In this document: positions 1 through 6,817 of the stretch, in pieces
Position numbering within the stretch: position 1 is the stretch's first letter
Layout of the letters: each line of letters begins with the position of its first letter
DNA from: JABDGZ01 sp964487685
GTDB lineage: Bacteria > Omnitrophota > Gorgyraeia > Zapsychrales > Fredricksoniimonadaceae
Reading direction: 5' to 3'
Assembly: GCA_964487685.1 (NCBI GenBank)
Contig: CAZASA010000002.1
Location: forward strand, 5,719-69,718
Length of the DNA: 64,000 nucleotides
The notes under the pieces: generated by a model
Databases searched by the model: none
What the model was told of the DNA's origin: nothing
What the model saw: the letters and a program-made list of their open reading frames with translations, nothing else
Translations under genes and position numbers: made by a program

Positions 1-832
1 GGGTATGGCCGCTTCCTGCATTGATGAGGCCATCCGCCAGATCATTGCTGTCGGAGGTTCTTTAGACCGTATCGCCCTGCTTGATAATTTTTGTTGGGGT
101 AATCCTGATAAACCTGACCGGTTGGGTTCGCTGGTGCGCTGTGCCCAAGGCTGTTATAAAGCCGCCGTGGCATTCGGCACACCATTTATTTCCGGCAAGG
201 ACAGTTTATATAATGAATACACGCATCAAGGTAAAAGCCTTGCGATACCGGGCACTATTTTGATCTCTGCGATCGGCATCATTGATGATGTCACCCGAAG
301 CATCACCATGGATTTTAAAAAAGCAGGGAACAGTATTTATGTGATCGGCACCACTTTTGATGAGCTTGGCGGATCGATCTATCTGGAAAATTCAGGCCAA
401 CTGGGAAATTCTGCTCCCCAGGTAAATTTTAAGACGGCTTCCAAGATCTATCGTGCAGTTGAGAAAGCGGCCAAGGCGCGGGTGTTTGCCTCTTTGCATG
501 ATTGCTCCGAAGGGGGCGCGGCAGTGGCGCTGGCGGAGATGGCATTTGCCGGCGGCTTAGGGGCAACGGTTTTATTGAAGAATTTGCCTTTTAAGGGTAA
601 ACAACGGCGGGACGAGGTCTTGCTTTTTTCAGAAAGCAATTCACGTTTTATCGCTGAAGCAGCGCCTGGCCACGAAAAGTCACTGGCAAAGTTTTTAAAA
701 GGTCTTCCTTTCGCGAAGATCGGGCAGGTAGAATCAAGTCCGGAGCTTGTTGTTTACGGGCTCAAGGATAAGCCGGTGATCAATGCCCGGATCGATGAAC
801 TTAAAAGTATCTGGCAATCCCCGTTAAAGTAG
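1..832 (+). CDS. purL: Phosphoribosylformylglycinamidine synthase (FGAM synthase) subunit PurL, C-terminal part
   Basis: The 3' end of purL, open at the left edge (codons run from base 2), with about 276 residues visible. PurL converts FGAR plus glutamine-derived ammonia and ATP to FGAM in de novo purine synthesis. The visible part carries the family strings DNFCWGNP and GTPFISGKDS and a late glycine-rich segment HDCSEGG, all typical of the second AIR-synthase-like half. No glutaminase domain follows, and purQ is a separate gene 750 bp downstream, so this is the multi-subunit form. Stop is TAG at 830. A LOG-family gene lies between purL and purQ. Identity is secure; total length cannot be judged. 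Confidence 0.95.
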   Translation, partial: GMAASCIDEAIRQIIAVGGSLDRIALLDNFCWGNPDKPDRLGSLVRCAQGCYKAAVAFGTPFISGKDSLYNEYTHQGKSLAIPGTILISAIGIIDDVTRSITMDFKKAGNSIYVIGTTFDELGGSIYLENSGQLGNSAPQVNFKTASKIYRAVEKAAKARVFASLHDCSEGGAAVALAEMAFAGGLGATVLLKNLPFKGKQRRDEVLLFSESNSRFIAEAAPGHEKSLAKFLKGLPFAKIGQVESSPELVVYGLKDKPVINARIDELKSIWQSPLK

Positions 833-839
833 CATTAAT

Positions 840-895
840 GTCATTCCCGCGAAAGGTCGGATTGACCGACACTCGCAGTTGCTCGCGGGAATCCA
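840..895. repeat. REP-like palindrome with a second palindrome inserted in its loop
   Basis: The outer stem is ATTCCCGCGA (843-852) against TCGCGGGAAT (883-892), the same sequence as the short REP-like repeats elsewhere in the window. Here the loop is expanded by about 31 bp (855-885) that itself holds a hairpin GTCGG-ATTGA-CCGAC. Nearly the same 31 bp recurs at 5425-5455 in an unrelated hairpin. It lies between purL and the LOG gene, and has no T-run to suggest a terminator. Confidence 0.8.
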
Positions 896-911
896 TAACA
901 AAGGAAGAAAA

Positions 912-1586
912 ATGGTCAAAACAAGAAAATATTCAAAAGCCCCTGACCTGGAGATGATGGAAGACCCCTGGCGCATATTTCGCATCATGGCGGAATTTGT
1001 CGACGGGTTTGAAGAGCTCAAAGATATCGGTCCTGCGGTCAGCATCTTTGGTTCTTCCCGCATCCACAATGCGCATTCTTATTATTTCGCGGCGGAAAAA
1101 ACAGCTGAGCTTTTGGTCAAAGCGGGTTACGCGGTCATCACAGGTGGCGGCCCCAGTATCATGGAAGCGGGCAATAAGGGTGCTTCCAAGGCAGGGGGAC
1201 AATCCATCGGGCTTAATATCGACCTGCCCACCGAGCAAAAACCGAATGAGTACATCAATCATGAGATCAATTTCCATTATTTTTTCTGCCGTAAGGTCTG
1301 TTTTGTCAAATATGCCAAGGCCTTTGTGATCTTTCCCGGCGGCTTTGGGACCCTGGATGAACTTTCAGAAAGTATTACCTTGATCCAGACCAAGCGTATG
1401 GATAAATTCCCGGTCATTCTTTATGGGAGCAAATATTGGAATGGCCTTTTGGAGTGGTTTAAGAACACCGTGCTTCCGGAGAATTGTATTGATGCCAAGG
1501 ACCTGGATATTATTCAAACCGCGGATACCCCGCAAGAAGTCGTTTCGATCATCAAGAAATTTTATGCCAAGAAAAAGGGGAAATGA
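912..1586 (+). CDS. LOG-family nucleoside monophosphate phosphoribohydrolase
   Basis: A 224-residue LOG / TIGR00730-type protein. The family hydrolyses nucleoside 5'-monophosphates (including cytokinin ribotides) to free base and ribose 5-phosphate. The signature PGGFGTLDE is present near residue 135, together with a Rossmann-like N-terminal motif IFGSSR and a GGGPSIMEA loop. I chose ATG 912 rather than the in-frame upstream start at 879 because AAGGAAG at 901-907 gives good spacing and 879 lies inside the upstream repeat. The stop overlaps purQ by ATGA, so the two are translationally coupled. Position between purL and purQ suggests nucleotide salvage or house-cleaning tied to purine synthesis. 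The exact substrate cannot be read from sequence. Confidence 0.88.
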   Translation: MVKTRKYSKAPDLEMMEDPWRIFRIMAEFVDGFEELKDIGPAVSIFGSSRIHNAHSYYFAAEKTAELLVKAGYAVITGGGPSIMEAGNKGASKAGGQSIGLNIDLPTEQKPNEYINHEINFHYFFCRKVCFVKYAKAFVIFPGGFGTLDELSESITLIQTKRMDKFPVILYGSKYWNGLLEWFKNTVLPENCIDAKDLDIIQTADTPQEVVSIIKKFYAKKKGK

Positions 1587-2392
1587 ACGTTAAAGTCATA
1601 GTCTTACGCACCGCCGGCACCAATTGCAATGAGGAAACCGCCTTTGCTTTTACCCGCAGCGGTGGATCGGTTGAGCAGGTGCATGTGAATGCTTTGATCG
1701 AAGGAACCAAGAAATTAGGCGACTATCATATTCTGGCGCTGCCCGGCGGATTTAGTTACGGGGATGATATTGCCTCGGGCCGTATATTGGCCAATGAATT
1801 GCGTCTGAAATTAGGGGAAGACCTCAAACAATTTATCCGTGATGGCAAATTGATCATCGGGATATGCAATGGGTTTCAGATCCTGGCTAAAGCTGGTATA
1901 CTACCAGGGTTGGAATATGGATTGACCCCGGTTGAGAATCAGCGGGGCAAGCAAGAAGCTACATTGTTTTATAATGATTCTGCGAAATTCGAGGCGCGCT
2001 GGGTCCATTTGAAGACCGAAGGCCGCTCGGTTTGGACCAAGGATATCAAAAGTGTCATTTATTTGCCGGTGGCCCATGGCGAGGGAAAATTCATTCCCAG
2101 GGACGCCAAGGTCATGGAAGCACTTGCCGCCAACGGACAGATCGTGTTCCGTTATTGCACCGAGGACCGCGGCAAGCCCGTGTATCCTGAGAATCCCAAT
2201 GGTTCCACCGATGATATCGCCGGCATCTGTGACACCACCGGAAGGGTGCTAGGCCTCATGCCCCATCCCGAACGCCATTTTTTATTCGAGCAACACCCGT
2301 ACTGGACACGACTTGCTAAAAAAACCGTATTCGGCGACGGCGCCAAAATATTCGAAAACGGCATCAATTACGTGAAAGAACATTTATTATAG
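1583..2392 (+). CDS. purQ: FGAM synthase glutaminase subunit PurQ
   Basis: A 269-residue class I glutamine amidotransferase that supplies ammonia to PurL. The nucleophile is Cys95 in GICNGFQ. The His/Glu partners are in the C-terminal PHPERH motif, and an early PGGFSYGDD loop is typical of PurQ. It is somewhat longer than the common 225-residue bacterial form, nearer to the 260-residue forms. It starts in a 4-bp overlap with the LOG gene. A small PurS subunit, which this PurL/PurQ arrangement normally needs, is not visible in the window and may lie upstream. Confidence 0.95.
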   Translation: MNVKVIVLRTAGTNCNEETAFAFTRSGGSVEQVHVNALIEGTKKLGDYHILALPGGFSYGDDIASGRILANELRLKLGEDLKQFIRDGKLIIGICNGFQILAKAGILPGLEYGLTPVENQRGKQEATLFYNDSAKFEARWVHLKTEGRSVWTKDIKSVIYLPVAHGEGKFIPRDAKVMEALAANGQIVFRYCTEDRGKPVYPENPNGSTDDIAGICDTTGRVLGLMPHPERHFLFEQHPYWTRLAKKTVFGDGAKIFENGINYVKEHLL

Positions 2393-2415
2393 TGTCATTA
2401 CCATTAACTACTCAT

Positions 2416-2441
2416 GTCATTCCCGCGAAAGCGGGAATCCA
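2416..2441. repeat. REP-like palindrome, plus orientation
   Basis: A 26-bp unit with stem ATTCCCGC, loop GAAA, and GCGGGAAT, flanked by GTC on the left and CCA on the right. The same unit recurs at 2787, 3021 and 23081, and inverted at 4246. It is followed three bases later by the start codon of the GIY-YIG gene. There is no T-run, so terminator function is unlikely. Confidence 0.85.
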
Positions 2442-2444
2442 TAA

Positions 2445-2732
2445 ATGGAATATTACGTATATATTTTAGCCAGCAAGAAACATGGAACTTTGTATATAGG
2501 CGTAACAAATGATTTGATTAAGAGGGTCTTTGAACACAAAAATGATTTAGTGGAGGGTTTTACCAAGAAATACAGTGTCCATCAATTAGTTTATTTTGAT
2601 CAAACAGGCGATGTCAATAGCGCCATTACCAGAGAAAAGCAAATCAAAAAATGGCGCAGGCAGTGGAAGATTGAGTTGATCGAAGAAAAGAATCCTGATT
2701 GGGATGATTTATATTTGGATTTGGTGAAGTAA
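2445..2732 (+). CDS. GIY-YIG nuclease domain protein (UPF0213-like)
   Basis: A 95-residue single-domain GIY-YIG protein. The motif appears as YVYIL then LYIGVTND in the first 25 residues, followed by the family's conserved Arg (LIKRVFEH) and a Glu in AITREKQIKKW. Stand-alone small GIY-YIG proteins are very common, and their cellular role is mostly unproven. The gene begins just after a REP-like palindrome and has no convincing Shine-Dalgarno site. It sits with the next gene in a repeat-rich island between purQ and purM, which suggests it is accessory cargo and not part of the purine operon. Confidence 0.85.
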   Translation: MEYYVYILASKKHGTLYIGVTNDLIKRVFEHKNDLVEGFTKKYSVHQLVYFDQTGDVNSAITREKQIKKWRRQWKIELIEEKNPDWDDLYLDLVK

Positions 2733-2764
2733 ATTATTTCTTTGTCTTTTTTTAAAAGGATACT

Positions 2765-2812
2765 GTCATTCCCGTTCCTTATTAACGTCATTCCCGCGAA
2801 AGCGGGAATCCA
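2765..2812. repeat. REP-like palindrome plus an adjacent half copy
   Basis: A half unit GTCATTCCCG at 2765-2774 is followed by a complete unit at 2787-2812 (stem ATTCCCGC / GCGGGAAT, loop GAAA). The half unit looks like a decayed neighbour copy. It lies downstream of the GIY-YIG gene. Confidence 0.8.
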
Positions 2813-2829
2813 GAACACGTGGCATGGAC

Positions 2830-2971
2830 GGCTGACACCGATATATTTTTTCTGCTAAAATCTGACGTTCACGCTGGAAGCGTTGGTGCCAATAAAGAGG
2901 TCACGCGAAGAGATTAGCCGAAAGCAACGTTGTCAGATTTTTATACGCAGAAAAAAATATCGGCATCAGCC
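2830..2971. repeat. Long imperfect inverted repeat (MITE-like hairpin)
   Basis: The left arm, 2830-2869, begins GGCTGACACCGATAT. It is complementary to 2924-2971 when small gaps are allowed. Shared blocks, read left and then reverse-complemented right, are GGCTGA, CCGATAT, a T-run followed by CTGC, TAAAA, TCTGAC and GTT. The centre (2870-2923) is unpaired. The size (about 140 bp), terminal arms and lack of an open frame fit a non-autonomous mobile element or a long structured RNA. The rest of the gap 2733-3099 holds only REP-like units. Confidence 0.6.
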
Positions 2972-3020
2972 TGCTAATGGTCTATCATATTGTACAATGT
3001 CATTCTTTTAGAATTAATTA

Positions 3021-3046
3021 GTCATTCCCGCGAAAGCGGGAATCCA
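3021..3046. repeat. REP-like palindrome, plus orientation
   Basis: The same 26-bp unit as at 2416 (ATTCCCGC, GAAA, GCGGGAAT), just upstream of the AT-rich hypothetical gene. Confidence 0.85.
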
Positions 3047-3099
3047 GTCATGTTTAGTAGATTTGTTTCAAAGGACCAAGATATCCGTTAGCAACGATA

Positions 3100-4143
3100 G
3101 TGTTATATTGGGAACTTAAAAAAGTAGCTATCCTTATGAAGAAAGTTTTCAGTAGGAACTATATGTTAAATATAATCCTGATGTACGGTATTCCGGTAGC
3201 ATTTGTTATAGGGATTCTTTTTTTTATTTATTCTTCTTGGGGGACCCAACTATGTATTGAAATTTTAAGAGCATTGATTGGGGGGATATTTGCAGCTGCC
3301 TTAGTTTTTATGATTTCAATCTTATCTCCTATTAAAAAGATTGAAAATAAAACGGAGGTTTATTTATTGGCCCTTAAGAATATAGATCCAAATCCAAATA
3401 TATACTCTAACCATTTGATACCTTTAGAATTTTTGACTATAAGAAAGTTTGGTTTTACTTCGAATCCATTAGAGGCGGGTTACGTACATGTTTCTACTGA
3501 GAATGAGCAATTTATAAGAAGAAATCGTGAATTAAATATTCAAATCGGAAACGTTAAAGATTTAGAATATTTTTTAGAGTTAATGGAATGGTCTACGTTG
3601 ACATGGATTAGAAATGTTTACGGAGAACACTGGCAAACAAAGGTATTTTGGTTTAATGGGATTTCAGGGGGTGGTGGAAAGTCTTATGTGCCTGCTGATT
3701 CGGATAAAGCAGAAAAGCTCGAAATTAATGCGTTCTTAAAAGATAATAGATTTTCCAATGGAGAGAAAAAATATATTTATTTGCCACCAAGAACGAAGGC
3801 TAGGTATATAAAATTAAGTGATGGCCTCCACATTATAGAATTCAAGAATCGAAATACGACTTTTAGAATAAAATTTGAATTAGGGGTTTCCGAATCAATT
3901 AATGCAACGGATTTGGCCGAGAAGATTATTCAAAGATTTGGTAGAGGGTTAGGACAACAAATAGAAGTAACTTTTGAGATGGAACCAAATTTATTTTTTC
4001 GTTGGACTACCAATACCGACAATCAAATACAATGGTTTAATGGATTAATGAATTCTTATAATGAATCTTTTTCTTGGTATATTTTAAAAGACAAATTAAA
4101 CCAGTCTTTAGAAGTAGATTCATTTTTGTCTGAAAAAAAATAA
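3100..4143 (+). CDS. Hypothetical membrane-anchored protein in an AT-rich island
   Basis: A 347-residue protein I do not recognise. Near the N-terminus are two hydrophobic stretches (about residues 24-46 and 56-76), followed by a charged soluble region of about 260 residues with no motif I can name. The likely topology is two membrane spans and a cytoplasmic domain. The start is uncertain: GTG 3100 gives the full frame, ATG 3136 gives a version 12 residues shorter, and neither has a good Shine-Dalgarno. Codon use is visibly AT-rich (many AAT, TTA, ATA, GAA) compared with the purine genes on both sides. This, with the flanking palindromes, suggests horizontal acquisition. Confidence 0.6.
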   Translation: MLYWELKKVAILMKKVFSRNYMLNIILMYGIPVAFVIGILFFIYSSWGTQLCIEILRALIGGIFAAALVFMISILSPIKKIENKTEVYLLALKNIDPNPNIYSNHLIPLEFLTIRKFGFTSNPLEAGYVHVSTENEQFIRRNRELNIQIGNVKDLEYFLELMEWSTLTWIRNVYGEHWQTKVFWFNGISGGGGKSYVPADSDKAEKLEINAFLKDNRFSNGEKKYIYLPPRTKARYIKLSDGLHIIEFKNRNTTFRIKFELGVSESINATDLAEKIIQRFGRGLGQQIEVTFEMEPNLFFRWTTNTDNQIQWFNGLMNSYNESFSWYILKDKLNQSLEVDSFLSEKK

Positions 4144-4245
4144 CCTGAAAGAATTCCTAGATAAATGTTCTTTTAATCGATACTTTGATTTTTTATAACA
4201 TATCATCGGGTGGCCAAAGGCAGAATCCGATGATTTGCGTTAAAA

Positions 4246-4271
4246 TGGATTCCCGCTTTCGCGGGAATGAC
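4246..4271. repeat. REP-like palindrome, inverted orientation
   Basis: The same unit as at 2416 but with its flanks inverted (TGG on the left, GAC on the right). It lies 14 bp before the purM start codon. With the copies at 2416-3046 it brackets the island between purQ and purM. Confidence 0.85.
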
Positions 4272-4285
4272 AGGTGTAGATATTT

Positions 4286-5290
4286 ATGGCACGGCAATTG
4301 ACTTATAAAGAAGCAGGCGTGGATATCAGCAAGGCCAATCGGTTTGTGGAGGGCATTAAGAAAATGTCATCCTCAACGATCAATCGCGGTGTTGTCAACC
4401 GGCCGGGATCGTTCGGGGCTTTATTTGATTTGGGTTTTGCTAAATATAAGAATCCGGTCCTGGTTTCTTCCACCGATGGGGTGGGGACAAAATTATTGGT
4501 CGCGAATTTGGCGGGCAAGCATGATAAGGTGGGTATTGATCTGGTTGCGATGAACGTCAATGATATCTTGTGCACCGGGGCCACGCCTTTGTTCTTTTTG
4601 GATTATATCGCCACCGGCAAACTTAACTCCAAGATCATGAACAGCGTGATGAAGGGCATAGTGGCAGGCTGCAGGATGTCCGGCTGCGCCCTGATCGGCG
4701 GTGAAACCGCGGAAATGCCGGATATGTATAAGGGTGAAGATTATGACCTGGCCGGGTTTACCGTCGGGGTTGTTGAGAAGAACGGTATTATCGACGGTTC
4801 AGGGATCAAAAGTGACGATGTGCTCATCGGCTTGTCATCTTCCGGCCTTCATTCCAACGGGTATTCGTTGGCCCGTAAGGCCTTAAGCATTAAAGAACAA
4901 AAGTTATACGCGCAGATCCTGCTTAAGCCGACCTGCATCTATGTTAAGCCGGTATTAGCCTTGCTTAAGGGTATAAAAGTCAAGGGCATGGCGCATATGA
5001 CGGGCGGCGCCTGGTATGAAAAATTAACCAAGGTGCTGCCCAAGGGGTTATGTTTTGCCGTTAAAAAAGGGTCTTGGCCCATGCCAAGGATCTTTGAATT
5101 GATCCAGGACAAAGGACACATACCCGAGCACGAAATGTACCGTACCTTTAATATGGGCATTGGCTTTGCATTGGTAATTTCCCCTGAAAATGTCAACGGC
5201 GTGCAAAGCTTTTTACGCACACAAAAAGTTAAATCGTTTGTCATCGGCCAAGTGATACAGGATGCAAAGCATAAAGTAGTTTTTGAATGA
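4286..5290 (+). CDS. purM: Phosphoribosylformylglycinamidine cyclo-ligase (AIR synthase)
   Basis: A 334-residue PurM, close to the usual 340-350. It catalyses ATP-dependent ring closure of FGAM to AIR, the step after PurL/PurQ. Recognisable segments are YKEAGVDI at the N-terminus, SSTDGVGTKL, MNVNDILCTGA, GGETAEMPDMY and a C-terminal NMGIGF. The start ATG 4286 lacks a clear Shine-Dalgarno, and the repeat inserted upstream may have replaced the original leader. A structured non-coding element follows before purD. Confidence 0.95.
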   Translation: MARQLTYKEAGVDISKANRFVEGIKKMSSSTINRGVVNRPGSFGALFDLGFAKYKNPVLVSSTDGVGTKLLVANLAGKHDKVGIDLVAMNVNDILCTGATPLFFLDYIATGKLNSKIMNSVMKGIVAGCRMSGCALIGGETAEMPDMYKGEDYDLAGFTVGVVEKNGIIDGSGIKSDDVLIGLSSSGLHSNGYSLARKALSIKEQKLYAQILLKPTCIYVKPVLALLKGIKVKGMAHMTGGAWYEKLTKVLPKGLCFAVKKGSWPMPRIFELIQDKGHIPEHEMYRTFNMGIGFALVISPENVNGVQSFLRTQKVKSFVIGQVIQDAKHKVVFE

Positions 5291-5321
5291 TATTGGGCGG
5301 ATGGCTCTGAGTATGAAAACT

Positions 5322-5492
5322 GCGGCGGGTGGCGAGGAACGGCGTTCAGGAGCGCACGGCAAGGGTAGCCGGACCTATTTAGGGAAACCCCCTTTCAAGG
5401 CAGCTGAGCTAAACGATTCTGCTCGGTCGGATTAACCGACACTCGCAATTGCTCGCAGGAGCACCTGAATGACGCGACGAGCCAGGACCCGT
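5322..5492 (+). ncRNA. Unknown structured element, copy A (between purM and purD)
   Basis: This gap has no gene but holds a series of short blocks that recur, in the same order and at nearly the same spacing, on the opposite strand at 53280-53131. The blocks are GCGGGTGGC (5325), AGGAGCGCACGG (5348), AGGGAAACC (5381, a GAAA-tetraloop hairpin), GAGCTAA (5406), AGGAGCACCT (5457) and CAGGACC (5483). Spacers differ in sequence, as expected for a folded RNA or a structured mobile DNA. Copy A carries an extra palindrome at 5425-5455 in the hairpin before AGGAGCACCT. It matches no RNA family that I can recall. The strand is arbitrary, chosen from block order. Confidence 0.5.
5425..5455. repeat. 31-bp dispersed palindromic repeat nested in copy A
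   Basis: It begins GGTCGGATTAACCGAC and matches 855-885 with about two differences. It contains the hairpin GTCGG/CCGAC. In both places it sits in the loop of a different host hairpin, which suggests insertion at hairpin tips. Confidence 0.7.
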
Positions 5493-5527
5493 TATAGCTA
5501 AATACGGAAATGACAATTGGAGTAAGA

Positions 5528-6817
5528 ATGAATATCTTAGTTATAGGTTCCGGCGGGCGGGAACATGCGCTGTGCTGGAAGATCAAACAATCCCCCAAGG
5601 TCAAAAAGCTTTATTGCGCGCCGGGCAACGGCGGCATTGCCCAGATCGCCGAATGTGTCGACATTAACGTGGAAGATGTTAATTTGCTTTTGCAATTTGC
5701 CTTACGCAAGCAAATTGACCTGACCATTGTTGGCCCTGAACTGCCCTTGGTCGCTGGCATCGTGGATGCCTTTGTGCAAAAAGGACTAAAGATTTTCGGG
5801 CCCTCTAAAGCCGCAGCTGAACTTGAAGGCAGCAAGGTCTTTGCCAAGGAATTTATGCAGCGCCGTAATATCCCAACGGCCGCCTACAAGGTATTTGATG
5901 AGGCCGCTCTTGCACTATCATTTTTGCAGGATGCCCAATTCCCGCTGGTTTTAAAAGCAGACGGGATCGCCGCCGGCAAAGGGGTCCATGTTTGTGCTGA
6001 CCTTAAAAGTGCCACCACCGCCATTGATGAGATCATGGTCCAAAAGATTTTCGGCAATGCCGGCAACAAGATCGTCGTTGAAGAATGCCTGCAGGGCCCT
6101 GAAGTTTCGATCCTGGCTATTTCTGACGGCAAACATTTCATTGTCCTGCCCGCGTCCCAGGACCATAAACGAATTTTTGATGATGATATGGGTCCTAACA
6201 CCGGAGGCATGGGGGCATTTTCACCAAGCCCTCTGATCAAGGTTGAAGTGCTGGACCAGATCATCAGCCGCGTCATTGAGCCCGCCATCCGCGGCATGTA
6301 TCAGGAAGGCAATCCATTTAAAGGAGTTCTTTTTGCAGGGCTGATGTTGACCCCTGACGGCCCCAAGGCATTGGAATTCAATGTGCGTTTCGGCGATCCT
6401 GAAACCCAAAGTATTTTGCCCCGTCTCGAATCTGATTTGGTTGAGATCTTCCTGGCGGCTTGCGACGGACGGCTACAGGAGATCAAGGTCAAATGGGATG
6501 AGCAGGCCTGTGTCTGTGTAGTGATCGCCTCCGGCGGATATCCGGGCAAATATGAAAAAGGATTTGCTGTCAAGGGCCTGGAGGCCATCAAGGACCGTGA
6601 AACTTTTGTGTTCCATGCCGGAACCAAGAATGACGGCGGTGTTCTGGTCACTAATGGCGGCAGGGTCTTTGGCGTGGCTGCGCTCGGCAGAAACCTTGAA
6701 GCAGCATCTACAAAAGCGTATAATGCCGTGAATGCTATTGATTTTGACCATATGTTTTTTAGAAGGGACATCGCAAGTTCAGTCCTGAAAGACAAGGCTG
6801 CTTATGGGCGCCACTAA
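5528..6817 (+). CDS. purD: Phosphoribosylamine-glycine ligase
   Basis: A 429-residue ATP-grasp ligase making GAR from phosphoribosylamine, glycine and ATP, at the normal family length. Visible features are the N-terminal IGSGGREHALCWK, the ATP-grasp segment VLKADGIAAGKGV, DHKRIFDDDMGPNTGGMGAF, and FNVRFGDPETQ near residue 285. ATG 5528 was chosen over 5510 because GGAG at 5519-5522 precedes it at proper spacing and the mature family N-terminus starts there. It overlaps the next gene by 14 bp. Glycine for this step can come from glyA, four genes downstream. Confidence 0.96.
   Translation: MNILVIGSGGREHALCWKIKQSPKVKKLYCAPGNGGIAQIAECVDINVEDVNLLLQFALRKQIDLTIVGPELPLVAGIVDAFVQKGLKIFGPSKAAAELEGSKVFAKEFMQRRNIPTAAYKVFDEAALALSFLQDAQFPLVLKADGIAAGKGVHVCADLKSATTAIDEIMVQKIFGNAGNKIVVEECLQGPEVSILAISDGKHFIVLPASQDHKRIFDDDMGPNTGGMGAFSPSPLIKVEVLDQIISRVIEPAIRGMYQEGNPFKGVLFAGLMLTPDGPKALEFNVRFGDPETQSILPRLESDLVEIFLAACDGRLQEIKVKWDEQACVCVVIASGGYPGKYEKGFAVKGLEAIKDRETFVFHAGTKNDGGVLVTNGGRVFGVAALGRNLEAASTKAYNAVNAIDFDHMFFRRDIASSVLKDKAAYGRH

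Noticed and set aside
2416..3046. Repeated palindromes as a CRISPR array
   Set aside because: Spacing is irregular, units are self-complementary and dispersed, and no cas genes are present.
5322..5492. Element A as RNase P RNA, SRP RNA, tmRNA or a purine-related riboswitch
   Set aside because: None of the core sequences of these families could be found on either strand, and a second copy sits next to non-purine genes in the opposite orientation.
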